Origin: Blumeriella jaapii
Taxonomy: Eukaryota > Ascomycota > Leotiomycetes > Helotiales > Drepanopezizaceae
Direction: 5' to 3'
Assembly (NCBI GenBank): GCA_009599575.1
Contig: VWND01000067.1
Location: 1,364,001 to 1,428,000, forward strand
DNA: 64,000 nt
Below the pieces are notes generated by a model. It saw only the letters and a program-made list of their open reading frames with translations, made no database searches and had not been told where the DNA came from. Positions 10,699 to 21,134 of this stretch are shown piece by piece; position 1 is the stretch's first letter; the number at the start of each line of letters is the position of its first letter. The translations under genes were made by a program, and so were the position numbers.

Positions 10699-11475
10699 GT
10701 GTTCGACGATACCGCCGCGGTTATCCTAACTTTTTATTATCTTATGAAATATCGAATAAACTTCGCGGAAAAAAAAGATCTTTTTTGGAAATTAATCTAT
10801 TTTTTATCGGAATTTAAACTCACCGAATTACGCGAATATTTCGATTCGAACTTAGAAAAAGGCTGGATAAAAAAATTTATTAATTTTGCCGGCGCACCGG
10901 TAATATTTATACCGAAAAAAAACGGAAATTTACGATTATGCGTCGATTATAAAAGTCTAAACGCAGTTACGGTTAAAAATCGAACTTTTTTATCTTTTAT
11001 AAGCGAAACTTTGAATCGTTTAAAAAAAGCTAAAATATTTATTAAGCTAAATCTTATTTGGGCGTACTACCGTTTTCGAATAAAAAAAGGAAATAAATAG
11101 AAAACTGCGTTTCGCATTCGTTACAAACACTTCGAATACTGCGTATTACTTTTCGGCCTTTTAAACGCACTAGCAACTTTCTAAGCGTATATTAATTAAG
11201 TTTTAGTCGGTTTAGTAAATATTACGTATATAATTTATTTCGACGATATTCTAATATTTTTCGAAAACTCCGACGATTATACAAACGCGGTAAAAGAAAT
11301 TCTCGAAAAACTTTGTATTAATAAATTTTACGAAAATCTGAAAAAATATGCTTTCGATACGAATACGATTAAATTCCTAAGCTTCGTCGTTATTTCTACG
11401 AAAATTAAAATGGACCTAGGAAAAATAAATAGTATTCGGAAATAGCCCTTTTTTACTACGTAGCGAAATATTCAA
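10699..11475 (+). pseudogene. D reverse transcriptase
   Basis: 10699-11100 is open and includes LTELREYFDSNLEKGWIKK, IPKKNGNLRLCVDYKSLNAV and LNRLKKAKIFIKLN. After one stop the frame continues with LLFGLLNALATF and the catalytic box YFDDILIFF, with Y-F-D-D intact at 11236-11247. D is the only RT in this window that keeps both aspartates in its catalytic box. Confidence 0.92.
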
Positions 11476-12264
11476 ATGTTTTTAAGTTTTATTAATTTTT
11501 ATAAACGTTTTATTAAAAACTACGCTAAGCTTTGCCGATCTATTATAAATCTTTTAAAAAGAATGCAACGAGGAAAAATATCGGGCCTTTTTCGTTTTTT
11601 ATCCGAAGCGAAGGTCGCTTTTTTATTTCTAAAAGAAAAGTTTTGCCAAGCATCGATTTTACGTTATTTCGACTTTCGATTGAAAATTCAAATCGAAACA
11701 AACGCTTCGAAATTCGCTATAAGCGGAATATTATTTTAATTATTCGGCGAAAATACGAAGGCATATTAGCATCCTATCGCGTATTATTCGAAAAAGCTTT
11801 TTTTTATAAAACAAAAATACGAAATCTACGACGCTGAGCTAATAATTATAGTTTACGCTTTTAAATAATAAAGCTAATATTTACGTAGCGCTTTCGACGT
11901 TATTATTATGCGTACAAATTATTATAATCTGAAATACTTTTTTACGAAAAAACGTTTAAACGGACGCCAAGCGAAATGGGCCGACGAACTAATTGAATAC
12001 GATTTTGCAATCGAATATAAAACAGAAGTTTTTAATCCGGCGGATAATCTTTTCCGCCGGCCAGATTTAAAAAAAGATTTAGAAAAAAACGAACAGCTGC
12101 CTACGCTGCATCGTAAGCTAAAACTAGCTTATTTAAGAAATTCTAGAATGTTTTCCGCAATAGAAACACGTTTAAAATCGAAGCATAAACCATTTCGCGC
12201 CGATAAGTATTCGAAGCTTTTATTAATAAAATTAAAAAATAAAAAGCAAGCGGAAAAAAGCTAA
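11476..12264 (+). pseudogene. D RT thumb, RNase H and linker
   Basis: FLSFINFYKRFIKNYAKLC (11479-11535) is the RT connection. RNase H motifs: IQIETNASKFAISGILF at 11690-11739, where the expected TDAS reads TNAS, then KKLFFIKQKYEIYDAELI and MRTNYYNLKYFFTKKRLNGRQAKWADEL (11908-11980). FNPADNLFRRPD (12028-12065) ends the domain. A frame change occurs around 11740-11905. Confidence 0.88.
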
Positions 12265-13830
12265 ATAAAAAGCTTTTTCGCCGGATTGTTTTTTGCTAAT
12301 ATTATTAATTGCAAATAATATATACCACGGAGCGTAGCCGTTGTGTTGCTATAATCCGAAACGGTTAATAACGAATTAGCAAAACCGATTTATAAGATTA
12401 TTTTTAAATTGCAAAAATCTGATTTTTGTATTATAAAAAACGTACGAATCGGCCTCGTAAAATAATCGAGCCGGGTCCGAAGAATATTAGCGTATAAGCT
12501 AAAATGAATTATTACGTTACAAAAAATATGCGTATATTCCGAATAAAAGCGTTATTAAAAGCGAAATATTAAAAATTAATTATAACGATTCGATCGCCGG
12601 CTATTAAAACTTTCGGCGAACGTTAAAACTGGTCGAAAAAAAGTATTTCTGGCCTGGTTTACGAAGCGACGTAAAACGTTACGTTAATACGTATGAAAAA
12701 TACCAGAAAAGCAAGCTTAAAAAGCACCAACCCTATAGCGAATTAGCTTTTTTTTCGATTTTTACGAAATCTTAGAAAAAAATAAATTATAAATTTTATT
12801 ACGGGTTTATTTTTTAATAAAAAACGAAATCGTATTTACGATTCGATATTCGTTATAATAAACCGATATACGAAGCTGTCGAAATATATACCGATACAAA
12901 AAACGATTTCAGTTTTAAATTTGGCTGAGATATTTATATAATACGTTTACAAAAATTTTGGCTATTTTAAAAAGATTATTACAAACAGAAAGTCAGTTTT
13001 TATTAATAAATTCTGGTTTTTAATAATATTTTATTTATAAATACGACGTCGATTAAGCATCGCTTTCCATTTTCAGACCGATGGCCAAACGGAACGTTAA
13101 AATCAAGTTTTAGAATTTTATTTTCGCACGTACTGCGATTATCGATAAAACGATTAAATTACAAAGCTTGTTTTAGCCGAGTTTACGTATAATAACTCGA
13201 TATACGCTTTTACGAATTTTATTTTCTTTCGCATGCTATACGGCTTTTATTTAAAACTTGGCAGCAACGTCGAAAACGACGTCGTAAAAAAAAAGTATCG
13301 TTAGCGGAAAAACGAATTAAAATATTACAAAAAAAAAGAAAAATATTTAATAAAAAGCTAAAAAAAGCTAACGCGAATTATAAAAGGTTTTACGACGCTA
13401 AACACAAAAAAACTAGATTTTAAATAAGCGATAAAATATTATTATCGATCAAAAACTTTCGATAATTGCGATTTTCTCGAAAGCTTTTAAATAAATATTT
13501 AAAGTTTTTTAAAATTAAGCGAGTTATATACGAGCACGGCCAAGCTTACTAATTCGAGCTTTTTTTTTAATATCGTATTTACGATATTTTTCACGTTTTT
13601 TATTAAAACCTTGGCAGAATCGAAACGATACCGAGCCGAAAAATAATATAATAAAATTCTAAAAATCCGAAAAATATAAAATTAAATTAATATAAGCTTA
13701 TAAAAATACAAAAAAAAGCCGATATTATTTGGTACGATAAAAAGGTTATTTATTAAGCAAAAACTCGTAAAAGCCAAAAAATTATTTTACGAACGCAAAA
13801 AAAATTGTAAAAAAATATTTAAAAAATACG
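12265..13830 (+). pseudogene. D integrase
   Basis: Heavily interrupted. Recognisable blocks: NTRKASLKS near 12694-12722 (the position of the integrase zinc-finger end), YDSIFVIINRYTKLSKYIP near 12838-12890, FHFQTDGQTER near 13068-13098, LVLAEFTYNNSIYAFTNF near 13167-13220 and LYTSTAKLTNSSFFF (C-terminal beta module). Reading order and the TDGQTER block identify a gypsy integrase. I see no convincing chromodomain. Confidence 0.82.
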
Positions 13831-14129
13831 ATAAATAATAGCAACGAAGCAATAACGAATGCGCGTTGTAAAAGCAAAAAAAAGAAAACAAAAACATTTA
13901 GAAAACTTCAGAACCGCCGCTAAGCCAATTTATTTTTATCGTTATTTTTTTTTTTATTTTTATCGCTATTTTTTTAGATTCAAAAGCAGCGGCAAGCTAA
14001 AAAAAATTAATATTAAACGAATTCGCAAAATATTCGATTTATTTTAATTAAAGCTTTTACGATAGCCGTAATCGAATTTTAAATTGCAATTACGATATTT
14101 TCGTAGGAATTTAAAATTTGATTTAACTA

Positions 14130-14560
14130 ATTAAAATAAATCCGAGCGACGTTTTCGAAACGTCGGAAAATACGTTTTATATTAGCGTCGTTAAAAAAAA
14201 GAGCCGGCGCAGCCAAAGCTTTTAAAACAGCAGCAGCCGCTAAACCGGCAAAAACGGGCGCAATAGCAGCAGCGGCAGCGGCAGCCCGAGCCGCGGCGCG
14301 ATTCGCACGATTTCCGATTAATATAAAAGCCGAAGCGTCACTTTTTTTTAAACGATTTATATAAGCGTCGTAAATAATAAAATCGATAAAAGTTTTAGCA
14401 AAAGCTTTGGCTTCGGCAATAAAAGAAAAAAAAGCGGCAGCGGCGGTGGCAATATCGAAACGATTTATAAAATCGTTAAGATTCGCGAAAAGAATTTGCG
14501 CTTCGATAGCGCATGCGGCAGAAATTTATAATTAATTAAAAGCGAATTCGAATAAAAGTT
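14130..14560 (-). pseudogene. D antisense alanine-rich ORF after pol
   Basis: On the minus strand a frame runs from about 14540 down to about 14140, broken only by one change in a T-run near 14420. It reads ISAACAIEAQILFANLNDF, DFIIYDAYINRLKKSDASA, then a long alanine run (ARAAAAAAAIAPVFAG) and LAAAAVLKALAAPALFF. The plus-strand reading of the same bases is also Ala-rich (GCN codons both ways), so strand choice rests on the longer open frame. I do not recognise a family. It lies between integrase and the 3' LTR, opposite to gag-pol, a place where some LTR elements carry an accessory antisense gene. Confidence 0.45.
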
Positions 14561-15063
14561 TAAAAGATTTACAGAAAAATATTAAATATACGAAGTTTTG
14601 CAGCGGTTGCATTTTACGCTAAAAAGCTCGAAAACGCAAAAAAGCAAAAAGGCCGCTGTAATGCTTTCGCGTAAAATCAGACGGGCGCACCGAAAGCAAA
14701 TAGAAATCAAAAGCATTTTGAAAGTTCGCGGCGAACGCGGCGAAAAGCAATTAATTAAAATAGAAAAAAACTAATAAAAAAATGAAAATGAAAAAGAAAA
14801 AAAAAAGTTAAGCAGGAAAATAGCGGCCATTTTAAGAAAAAAGGCTTTTTTAACGAAAATGCGAGCGCTATCGAAAACAAAAAAAACAAAACAGCAAAAC
14901 AGCCATAATTTACGACCGAAAGCGGAAGAAACAGTTATAATTCACGATTAAAAGCGGACGAAACCGCACGTTATTTCGAAAGCGTAACGCACGTTATATA
15001 CGAAAACATACGTATAAAAAAATCAATCGCTTTTGAGAACCAAAAGCTTAGAAAAAGGGGTAA
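14561..15063. other. D post-pol noncoding stretch and polypurine tract
   Basis: About 500 bp without a supportable reading frame, purine-rich on the plus strand toward the LTR. It ends in AGAAAAAGGGGTAA (15050-15063), the expected plus-strand primer for reverse transcription. Confidence 0.6.
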
Positions 15064-15476
15064 TGTCAGAAACTAATATTACGTATATAAGTCAAATGAT
15101 CCGCCAAAACTTTTTGCTTTTTATTAATCTTCGAATAATATTCGCTACGAATAGGCCGTAGGGGCCGGATAGTATTATAAAGGCTGGAGATAATATTTAA
15201 GTAAAATATTTTATAAGAATAATTGCTAAAAAATCAGTTATTAAGATTATATTAAAAAAAATAAAAAAAGGTCGGAATAAAGGCTGGAAAAGTATATTAA
15301 ATAGGATTCGCCTGGTTTTCTAAGAAATACTTTTTTCGAGGGCTCCACCCTTTTTTTTGTACTTATACACGCTTTTTACTAGAAATGTAGAAAATAAAAA
15401 TCAGTCTGACTATTAACCCAATCTTATTTGAGCTTTATTATTTGAACTAGTGTTTCCCTGCCTTTCAATTCTTACA
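15064..15476 (+). repeat. D 3' LTR
   Basis: 413 bp, TGTCAGAAACT to TTCTTACA. Its inner (left) part is AT-shifted and its outer (right) part keeps C and G. Followed by TGAAA and the rest of C1 gag. Confidence 0.93.
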
Positions 15477-15481
15477 TGAAA

Positions 15482-16390
15482 AATTAAAGTTTTCGATAAC
15501 TTCGAATTTTACCACGATTATTTCGCTAACGATCGATTTCGCAAAAATTATATATTCGATCAAACCGAAAGCGTAGCAAAAAAATTTCTAACTCCGCGTA
15601 TTTTAAACCGTTCCGATCTTATATTTTCCGAAAAATTAATAAAAAAGGTCGCCGATTTCCTGGCCGATTTTTTCGACGTTTAAAAGGCCGAAAACGAATT
15701 TAAAATACTTGTAATAAATACGCACGACGATTTTTAACGCTTTTATTTGCGATTTTTCATTTTCGCAGCGAACGTTTAAATACAAACCGACAAACAGCTT
15801 CGAAACGCTTTTCGCGATAAAATATCAAAGCGTTTACGAAAACTGCATTTGAAATAAGCGCGTATAACGACTTTTAAAAATTAGCTTACCGCCGTCCGAT
15901 AAAAAAAACAAAATCAATTAGCTAAACGAATTTTATACGCGAATCGCTTTTCAATCAAATCCATTATTTATTAAAATAATAAATCCTTAACCAAAGCGTA
16001 TTACGAATCAAATCGTACGTACGAAAATCGTTTAAATGCTTTATAAGCTTTTTCTCAGCCCTTTGCTGTTTTTCCTTTTTTTCCACGCCAAAACGCTCCT
16101 TCTGGCGTTTTTTCTTTTCGATCGGACCAATAATAACGCTCGTTTTTTATTTCATATTAAAAAATTCAAAAAAGCCAATCTGCACGACTTTTTACGAACC
16201 GACCTTCGGTTTTACTTAAAGGCCCTTTCAAATTAGTAAATATAAACGAAATCGAACCGGCCGAAAATTCGCCTTTTAATAATAATAGTAAAAACGAAAA
16301 CCCTTTTTTAAACGACTTTCAAAACGCATACGAAAAAGTTAAAAGCTTTCCCGTTAATCGAAAAAACGCCCAGGCCTAAACAAAGCTTTT
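15482..16390 (+). pseudogene. C1 gag, C-terminal part
   Basis: Continues C1 gag after the D insertion: KVFDNFEFYHDYFANDRFRK, NYIFDQTESVAKKFLTPRIL and LIKKVADFLADFFDV near 15487-15680, then RFYLRFFIFAANV near 15738. These match the better-kept C4 gag at 61010-61300. It ends around the shared TAA at about 16376. Gag forms the particle shell. No CCHC knuckle is evident in this family. Confidence 0.78.
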
Positions 16391-16394
16391 TTTT

Positions 16395-17300
16395 TAAACG
16401 TATTGCGCGATATGCGTTATTTTAACGTTCGAAAGCTTTTTAATAGCGATTTATTAACAATTCCCGTTATTTTTATCAAAAATAGCCTTTCGTATAAAAT
16501 AAAAGCGCTCGCCGATTTTAAAGCGAACGATTATACGTTAATCGATTCGACGCTAATCAAATCTTTTTTTTTTTTTTTAAAACCTTTGATTTAACCTTTC
16601 CCGGCTCCTTTTTTTATAAAAAGATATAATAAAGCTCGTGGCCATTTAATTATATATTTTACGCTTTTTAATCTTATTATTAATAACCGAATATAATCGT
16701 TTACTTTTTTTTTAATTATTAATCTCGGAAATCATAATGTAATTCTAAAAAAAGCTTAATTGGCCGAATATTAAATTTTATTAAACTATAATAAACGCAA
16801 GCTTTATTAGCCGAAGTCTTACTCCTCCACAGCCTTTTACGCTCGTTGTATTAAAATCTTTTATTTACATTTTCGAAAAATTTAATTTCGCCATCAAAAC
16901 GACGCTGTAAAACGTAACAAAAACCTTGACCAATTATAACAAACCTACGACGCTGTGCGAAACGTAAAAAAATCGAATTTTATTCGCGATGCCAATTTCG
17001 ATAGCGACGCTAATAGAATAATACAAAAAATTACACCACCTTCCTAAGCTGACGATTTTTTTTCTATTATTTTTCTTTTTCTTTTTCTTTTCTTTTTTCG
17101 TTAAAACAACTTCTTCGTTCTACGAAAAACAATTATATTAAAAACCGAAAAAAAACTTTCGCCGCGATGGCCTTTCAGCTTAATATAATCGATAATTCAA
17201 ACAAATTATCTTTTAAACTTTTTAAACGACCAGTTCGAAAACGAATCCCTTAATCTACTGCTTATTCAATTTCCATCTGTCAGATTATTACATACGCCTT
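16395..17300 (+). pseudogene. C1 protease and linker
   Basis: 16403-16594 is open: MRYFNVRKLFNSDLLTIPVIF, then KIKALADFKANDYTLIDSTLI. The position and ANxxxLID match a retroviral-type protease, but the active-site D-S-G reads D-F-K (codons TTT AAA at about 16519-16524). The flap-end motif is equivalent to VMILGRAWL near 16735-16770. The linker to 17300 is stop-rich, with pyrimidine runs at 17055-17100. Confidence 0.75.
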
Positions 17301-18300
17301 TAAGCTGATTTCCAGAAAAAAAGCAATTAAAATGTTTTCAACCTTTTTGTACGAGATCGATAAAATACTAAACGATTTTACGTATAACATTTTTTTCAAA
17401 ATCTAATCTTACAGTTTTTTCGAACGTTTCAAAATTAATAAAATATCGATTTCGACTTTTTCAACCAGCTTAGCAAAACTAATTTCGAATAAACTTTTCT
17501 TCGAATCTTTTTTTCCGAAATACAAAAACCTCGAATACGTGTTTTCTAAGGCCGCCAATAACGAGCTAGCTTTTCACCGGCCCTACGACTATAAAATCGA
17601 GCTTATTATAAATAAAAAAAAGCTGAAATACATTTTTTTATATAAAATATCGATTTCAAAGTTCGAAATTATTAAAATCTATTTGCAAAATAATTTTAAT
17701 AAAAGCTTTATCGAATTTTCTACCGTTTTTCGCTGCTTTAATGCTTTTCGCTAAAAAACCCGACGGTTTACTGCGTTTTTGTATCGATTATCGAATTTTT
17801 AATAACGTTATTTGTAAAAATCGCTATTTTTTCTTTTTTATCGATGAAACTTTTGCTCGTTTTTCGAAAGCGCGAATTTTTACGAAGCTCGATATTCGTC
17901 AAGCCTTTTATAAAATTCGAATAAACTTCGCTAATAAAAAACTAACGATATTTCGTACGCGTTACGGCGCTTATAAATGCAAAATGCTATTTTTTAGTTT
18001 TATTAATAAATCCGCAATTTACCAACGTTATATAAACGACGTTTTTTTCGATTATTTAAACGATTTTTGCATTATATATTTAAATAACATTTTTATTTAT
18101 TCGTCCGACCTTTTAAAACACGCTATATACGTTCGCAAAATGCTTTAAAAGTTCGCTAACGCTAAATTACAGGCCGATATTCGGAAATTTAAATTCAACG
18201 TTATTCGAATCCGTTATTTAAGCTTTATTATTTTTATTAAAAACCTAAAAGTAAATTCAAAAAAAATCTCCGTAATCGTTTATTAGAAGTCTTTTACTAT
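17301..18300 (+). pseudogene. C1 reverse transcriptase
   Basis: 17539-17754 and 17741-18148 are overlapping open frames separated by a frameshift near 17745: FHRPYDYKIEL, KKPDGLLRFCIDYRIFNN, FARFSKARIFTKLDIRQAFY and RTRYGAYKCKMLFF, then the catalytic box YLNNIFIYSS near 18074-18103. Both catalytic Asp codons have become Asn. C4 has Y-L-D-N at the same place. SFFGFCNFYRRFIRNYG follows near 18320. Confidence 0.9.
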
Positions 18301-20110
18301 TGTAAAAAGTGTATAAAGCTTTTTTGGTTTTTGTAATTTTTACCGACGTTTTATTCGAAACTACGGTATAATTGCAAAGCTTTTGGTTTATTTAACCAAA
18401 GCTAACGTTCCTTTTAATTTCATTTTTAAATATTAGAAAAGTTTCGACTTTTTTATACTAGCCTTTATTATTATATTAATTTTATAATATTATAAGCAAA
18501 ATCTTTTTTGTATATTAAAAACTAACGCTTCCGACGGCGTAATAGCTTTTATGCTTTCGCAATTTTATAATAACGACTAGCTTCCAATCGCTTATTTTAG
18601 CAAAACTATAACTTTCGCAAAGCTAAACTACGTCGTATATAACAAAAAAATGCTCGTAATCGTAAAATTTCTAAGCAATTTTCGTATTAAATTAACTGAT
18701 TTAATTTATTAAATTAAAATAATTATTAATTACAAAATCTTAAAATATTTTATAACTTTTAAATTTTTAAACGCTCGATAAATATGCTGGGCCGAGCTCC
18801 TCGCCGATTACAACTTTTTTATTACGTATAAACCAAATAAACATAATCTTTTAGCTGACGTATTAATATATCGTACGAGCGAATTCGACCGCCAAAACTC
18901 TTTTAAACGCATCCAGCGCTTATAAATTCTTTTTCGAACCGATCAAATCGATCACCGCTTTTTAATTAAAAAACTTCGATTTCCTACGGCTTCCGAAACA
19001 GCTGTTTTTATCGTTAAGATAACTGATTTTTTTTTCGCATTTCGTATCGTTAACCAAATTTTCTACGCTAATCGCATAGTTAACAGTTTGATAACCCTTC
19101 GAAAAAAAGCTGTATAAAACGCTACGAAAAAAAACGACGATAATAATATTTCGTATATATTTAAACGCGACTTGCTGTTATATTACGGTCGCTTAATAAT
19201 ATCAAACGTCGATTATTTTCGTTTGGCTTTTATACGAAAAATACACGACCAAATTTCCACCGCTTATTCCAGCGCTCGCAAAACTACGCAATTGCTTTCG
19301 AACTAATACTATTAGCGAAGTATAACAGCCTTCGTAAAATAATATTATCGCAACTGCTACGCTTATCGAAAAAGTTTTGTTTTAAAAAATAAACGCTCCG
19401 GCCTTTTTCAGCTTTTTTGTTTTTGACCACTTTTAAAAACACATTATAATAGATTTTTGCAATTTTAATAAAAATAAATACGATTACGATAATATATTCG
19501 TAATAATAAATCGCTTTTCCAAACAAATTATTTCGATTTTTTATTACAAAAATATCGACGTTCGAAGTTTCGCTAAATTATATATATTCCACGTATACAA
19601 ATATTTTAGCTTTTTAAAAAATATTATTAGCGATCGTAGCCTTTAATATTAATTTATTTTTTGGTCTGAATTAAACAAAATACTCGATACGCAATTAAAG
19701 CTTTCGACAGCCGCTTATTTTAAAACCGATAATCAAACCGAAATTTACAATTAATATTTGCAAAAACGCTTTCGACCTTTCGTAAATTTTTATTAAAACG
19801 ATTAAAACGAATTTTTTCTAATAATGGATTTCGCTTAAATAATATTTTTTTACGAAAGTTTAAATGGCCTTTCATCTTTTGAAATTGTATACGATTATAT
19901 TTTCCATACTAATTAAAACTGAAAATTCGATACTTTTTTTTTTTTCAATCTTTTATATAAGCTAAACGCAAACGAAGCTCGTGCGTATGCTCGCCGCCAT
20001 TACGACGCCTGAAACTTCGCTAAATCGCATTTTTAACAAATTTATAGTAAAATAAAAAAAAATGCGAATAAATTTCGCCGCGCGATCGATTTTAACGTTG
20101 GCGATTACGT
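18301..20110 (+). pseudogene. C1 RNase H and integrase
   Basis: RNase H: ILKTNASDGVIAFMLSQF at 18510-18560 (TDAS decayed), AKLNYVVYNKKMLVIVKFL near 18620-18670 and ICWAELLADYNFFITY near 18783-18830. Integrase: LLLYYGRLIISN near 19165-19205, HDQISTAYSSARKTTQLL (zinc-binding His region) near 19240-19300, then a broken DDE core and the DNQTEI block near 19720-19745. Stops and frameshifts throughout. The same blocks occur in C2 at 33300-34930. Confidence 0.82.
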
Positions 20111-20643
20111 ATAGCTCGATATGCGTCCATTTCCGACTTTCCGGCTTTTTCGCAAATTCGATAACTTTATAAACGGCCTTTTTAAAATTATAGCCAAAAT
20201 TTTCGACAACGCTTTTAAACTAAATCTTTTTAATATTATAAACGTATATCTAGTTTTTTACGCTAATCGATTGCGTAAAACAGCTGACGACGCGCTTTTA
20301 AATCAAATTAATTCAACTTTTGAATCTATTAATATAATTAATAAGCTTAAATACGAAATCGAAAAATTAATCGCTTATCGAATACAGCGAAAAACCTTTT
20401 AATACAAAGCTTTTTAAATAAGCTTAAATAAAAATCTTACGTAATACTTCGCGTCTGATTTTATATACGCTCTTTTAAAAATGCGCGACTTTTATTTAGC
20501 GCATAAAAAGCTTTCCGGTCCTTTTGCAAAACTTATAAATTGGCTAAAAGCGTATTCCGAAAAATTAAATTCGTACGATCATTTGAATAATAACGTACTA
20601 ATAAATAAAAGTTCGAGCGCGCTTTTTTCGGACGGGAGGATAA
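20111..20643 (+). pseudogene. C1 integrase C-terminal module and tail
   Basis: 20121-20402 is open: MRPFPTFRLFRKFDNFINGLFKI (GPF/Y-like, GLFKI for GPFKI), NLFNIINVYLVFYANRLRKTADD and a chromo-like end EKLIAYRIQRKTF. A conserved tail follows (MRDFYLAHKKLSGPFAKLIN near 20482-20540) and then the polypurine stretch GGACGGGAGGATAA (20630-20643) against the LTR. Equivalent ORFs: 34941-35222 in C2 and 58969-59250 (minus) in C3. Retention of this frame in three copies is striking given the decay elsewhere. Confidence 0.85.
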
Positions 20644-20910
20644 TATAACGATTTATTCTGTTGCTATTTCTCGTATCATCCCAGCAACCACGTGTAACTG
20701 CAAGCTTTCTGGTCTTCTAATAGGTCTTCTATCAACTGTGGAAACTATTATGTATATAAGGCTCTTTTCCCTTAGCAACTTCTGCCTTCTGCAATTGTTA
20801 ATTTTAAGTAAATATTTTTGTTACAAAACCAAAGGCTCGTTTCTCATACCATATGAATACGGCGACCATTTGACTGATCTCCCAGCCCTTCGACTGATTA
20901 GATCGTCATA
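20644..20910 (+). repeat. C1 3' LTR
   Basis: 267 bp, TATAACGATTTATTC to GATCGTCATA. Inner end mutated, outer end nearly intact. CACGTG at 20689-20694. Followed by the target duplication GGTGG. Confidence 0.93.
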
Positions 20911-21134
20911 GGTGGGTAAAATAGTCTAGGGGATCCCTAGAAAAGACTGAAGAAAAAAAAAGAAAAAAAAATAAAGGTATAAATTAAACTGCGTACTTAT
21001 AATATTATCTAAAAAAATGCTTTGCTTTTATATTTGTTGAAAATAGTTAATGGCAGAGGGTTTCGGAAAGGTCTATGCTTCGACCATAATTAAAACTACC
21101 AACTTTTATTAATACAAAGTATCACCGTTTTATA
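20911..21134 (-). repeat. E 3' LTR (main part)
   Basis: With 7139-7147 this makes a 228-bp LTR matching 38513-38740. It starts at the GGTGG duplication left by C1. In element orientation the end CCGTTTTATA is the inner side and is the mutated one. Confidence 0.88.

Larger units (their letters stand above)
8129..15476 (+). mobile_element. Ty3/gypsy element D, inserted in C1 gag
   Basis: LTRs 8129-8541 and 15064-15476 (413 bp each), flanked by TGAAA (8124-8128 and 15477-15481). C4 shows the uninterrupted target. Full length is 7348 bp. Order: gag with CCHC knuckles, protease, RT, RNase H, integrase, then about 1.2 kb before the 3' LTR that holds an antisense ORF. A polypurine tract AGAAAAAGGGGTAA abuts the 3' LTR at 15050-15063. 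Confidence 0.94.
7148..20910 (+). mobile_element. Ty3/gypsy element C1, hosting D
   Basis: LTRs 7148-7414 and 20644-20910 (267 bp each) with ends TATGACGAT and ATCGTCATA, flanked by the 5-bp duplication GGTGG (7143-7147 and 20911-20915). It inserted into the 3' LTR of E. D (8129-15476) interrupts gag. Without D and its duplication the element is about 6.4 kb and has gag then pol (protease, RT, RNase H, integrase). Three further copies (C2, C3, C4) occur in this window. Confidence 0.94.

Noticed and set aside
14197..14330. Plus-strand Ala-rich frame as an exported or structural protein
   Set aside because: The plus frame stops quickly and has no start. The minus frame is longer; both Ala runs result from GCN/NGC symmetry.
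7148..20910. Terminal inverted repeat TATGACGAT / ATCGTCATA suggesting a DNA transposon
   Set aside because: The ends belong to 267-bp direct repeats and the interior has gag, RT and integrase. The short inversion is the extended TG...CA terminus of an LTR, and the 5-bp duplication fits integrase.
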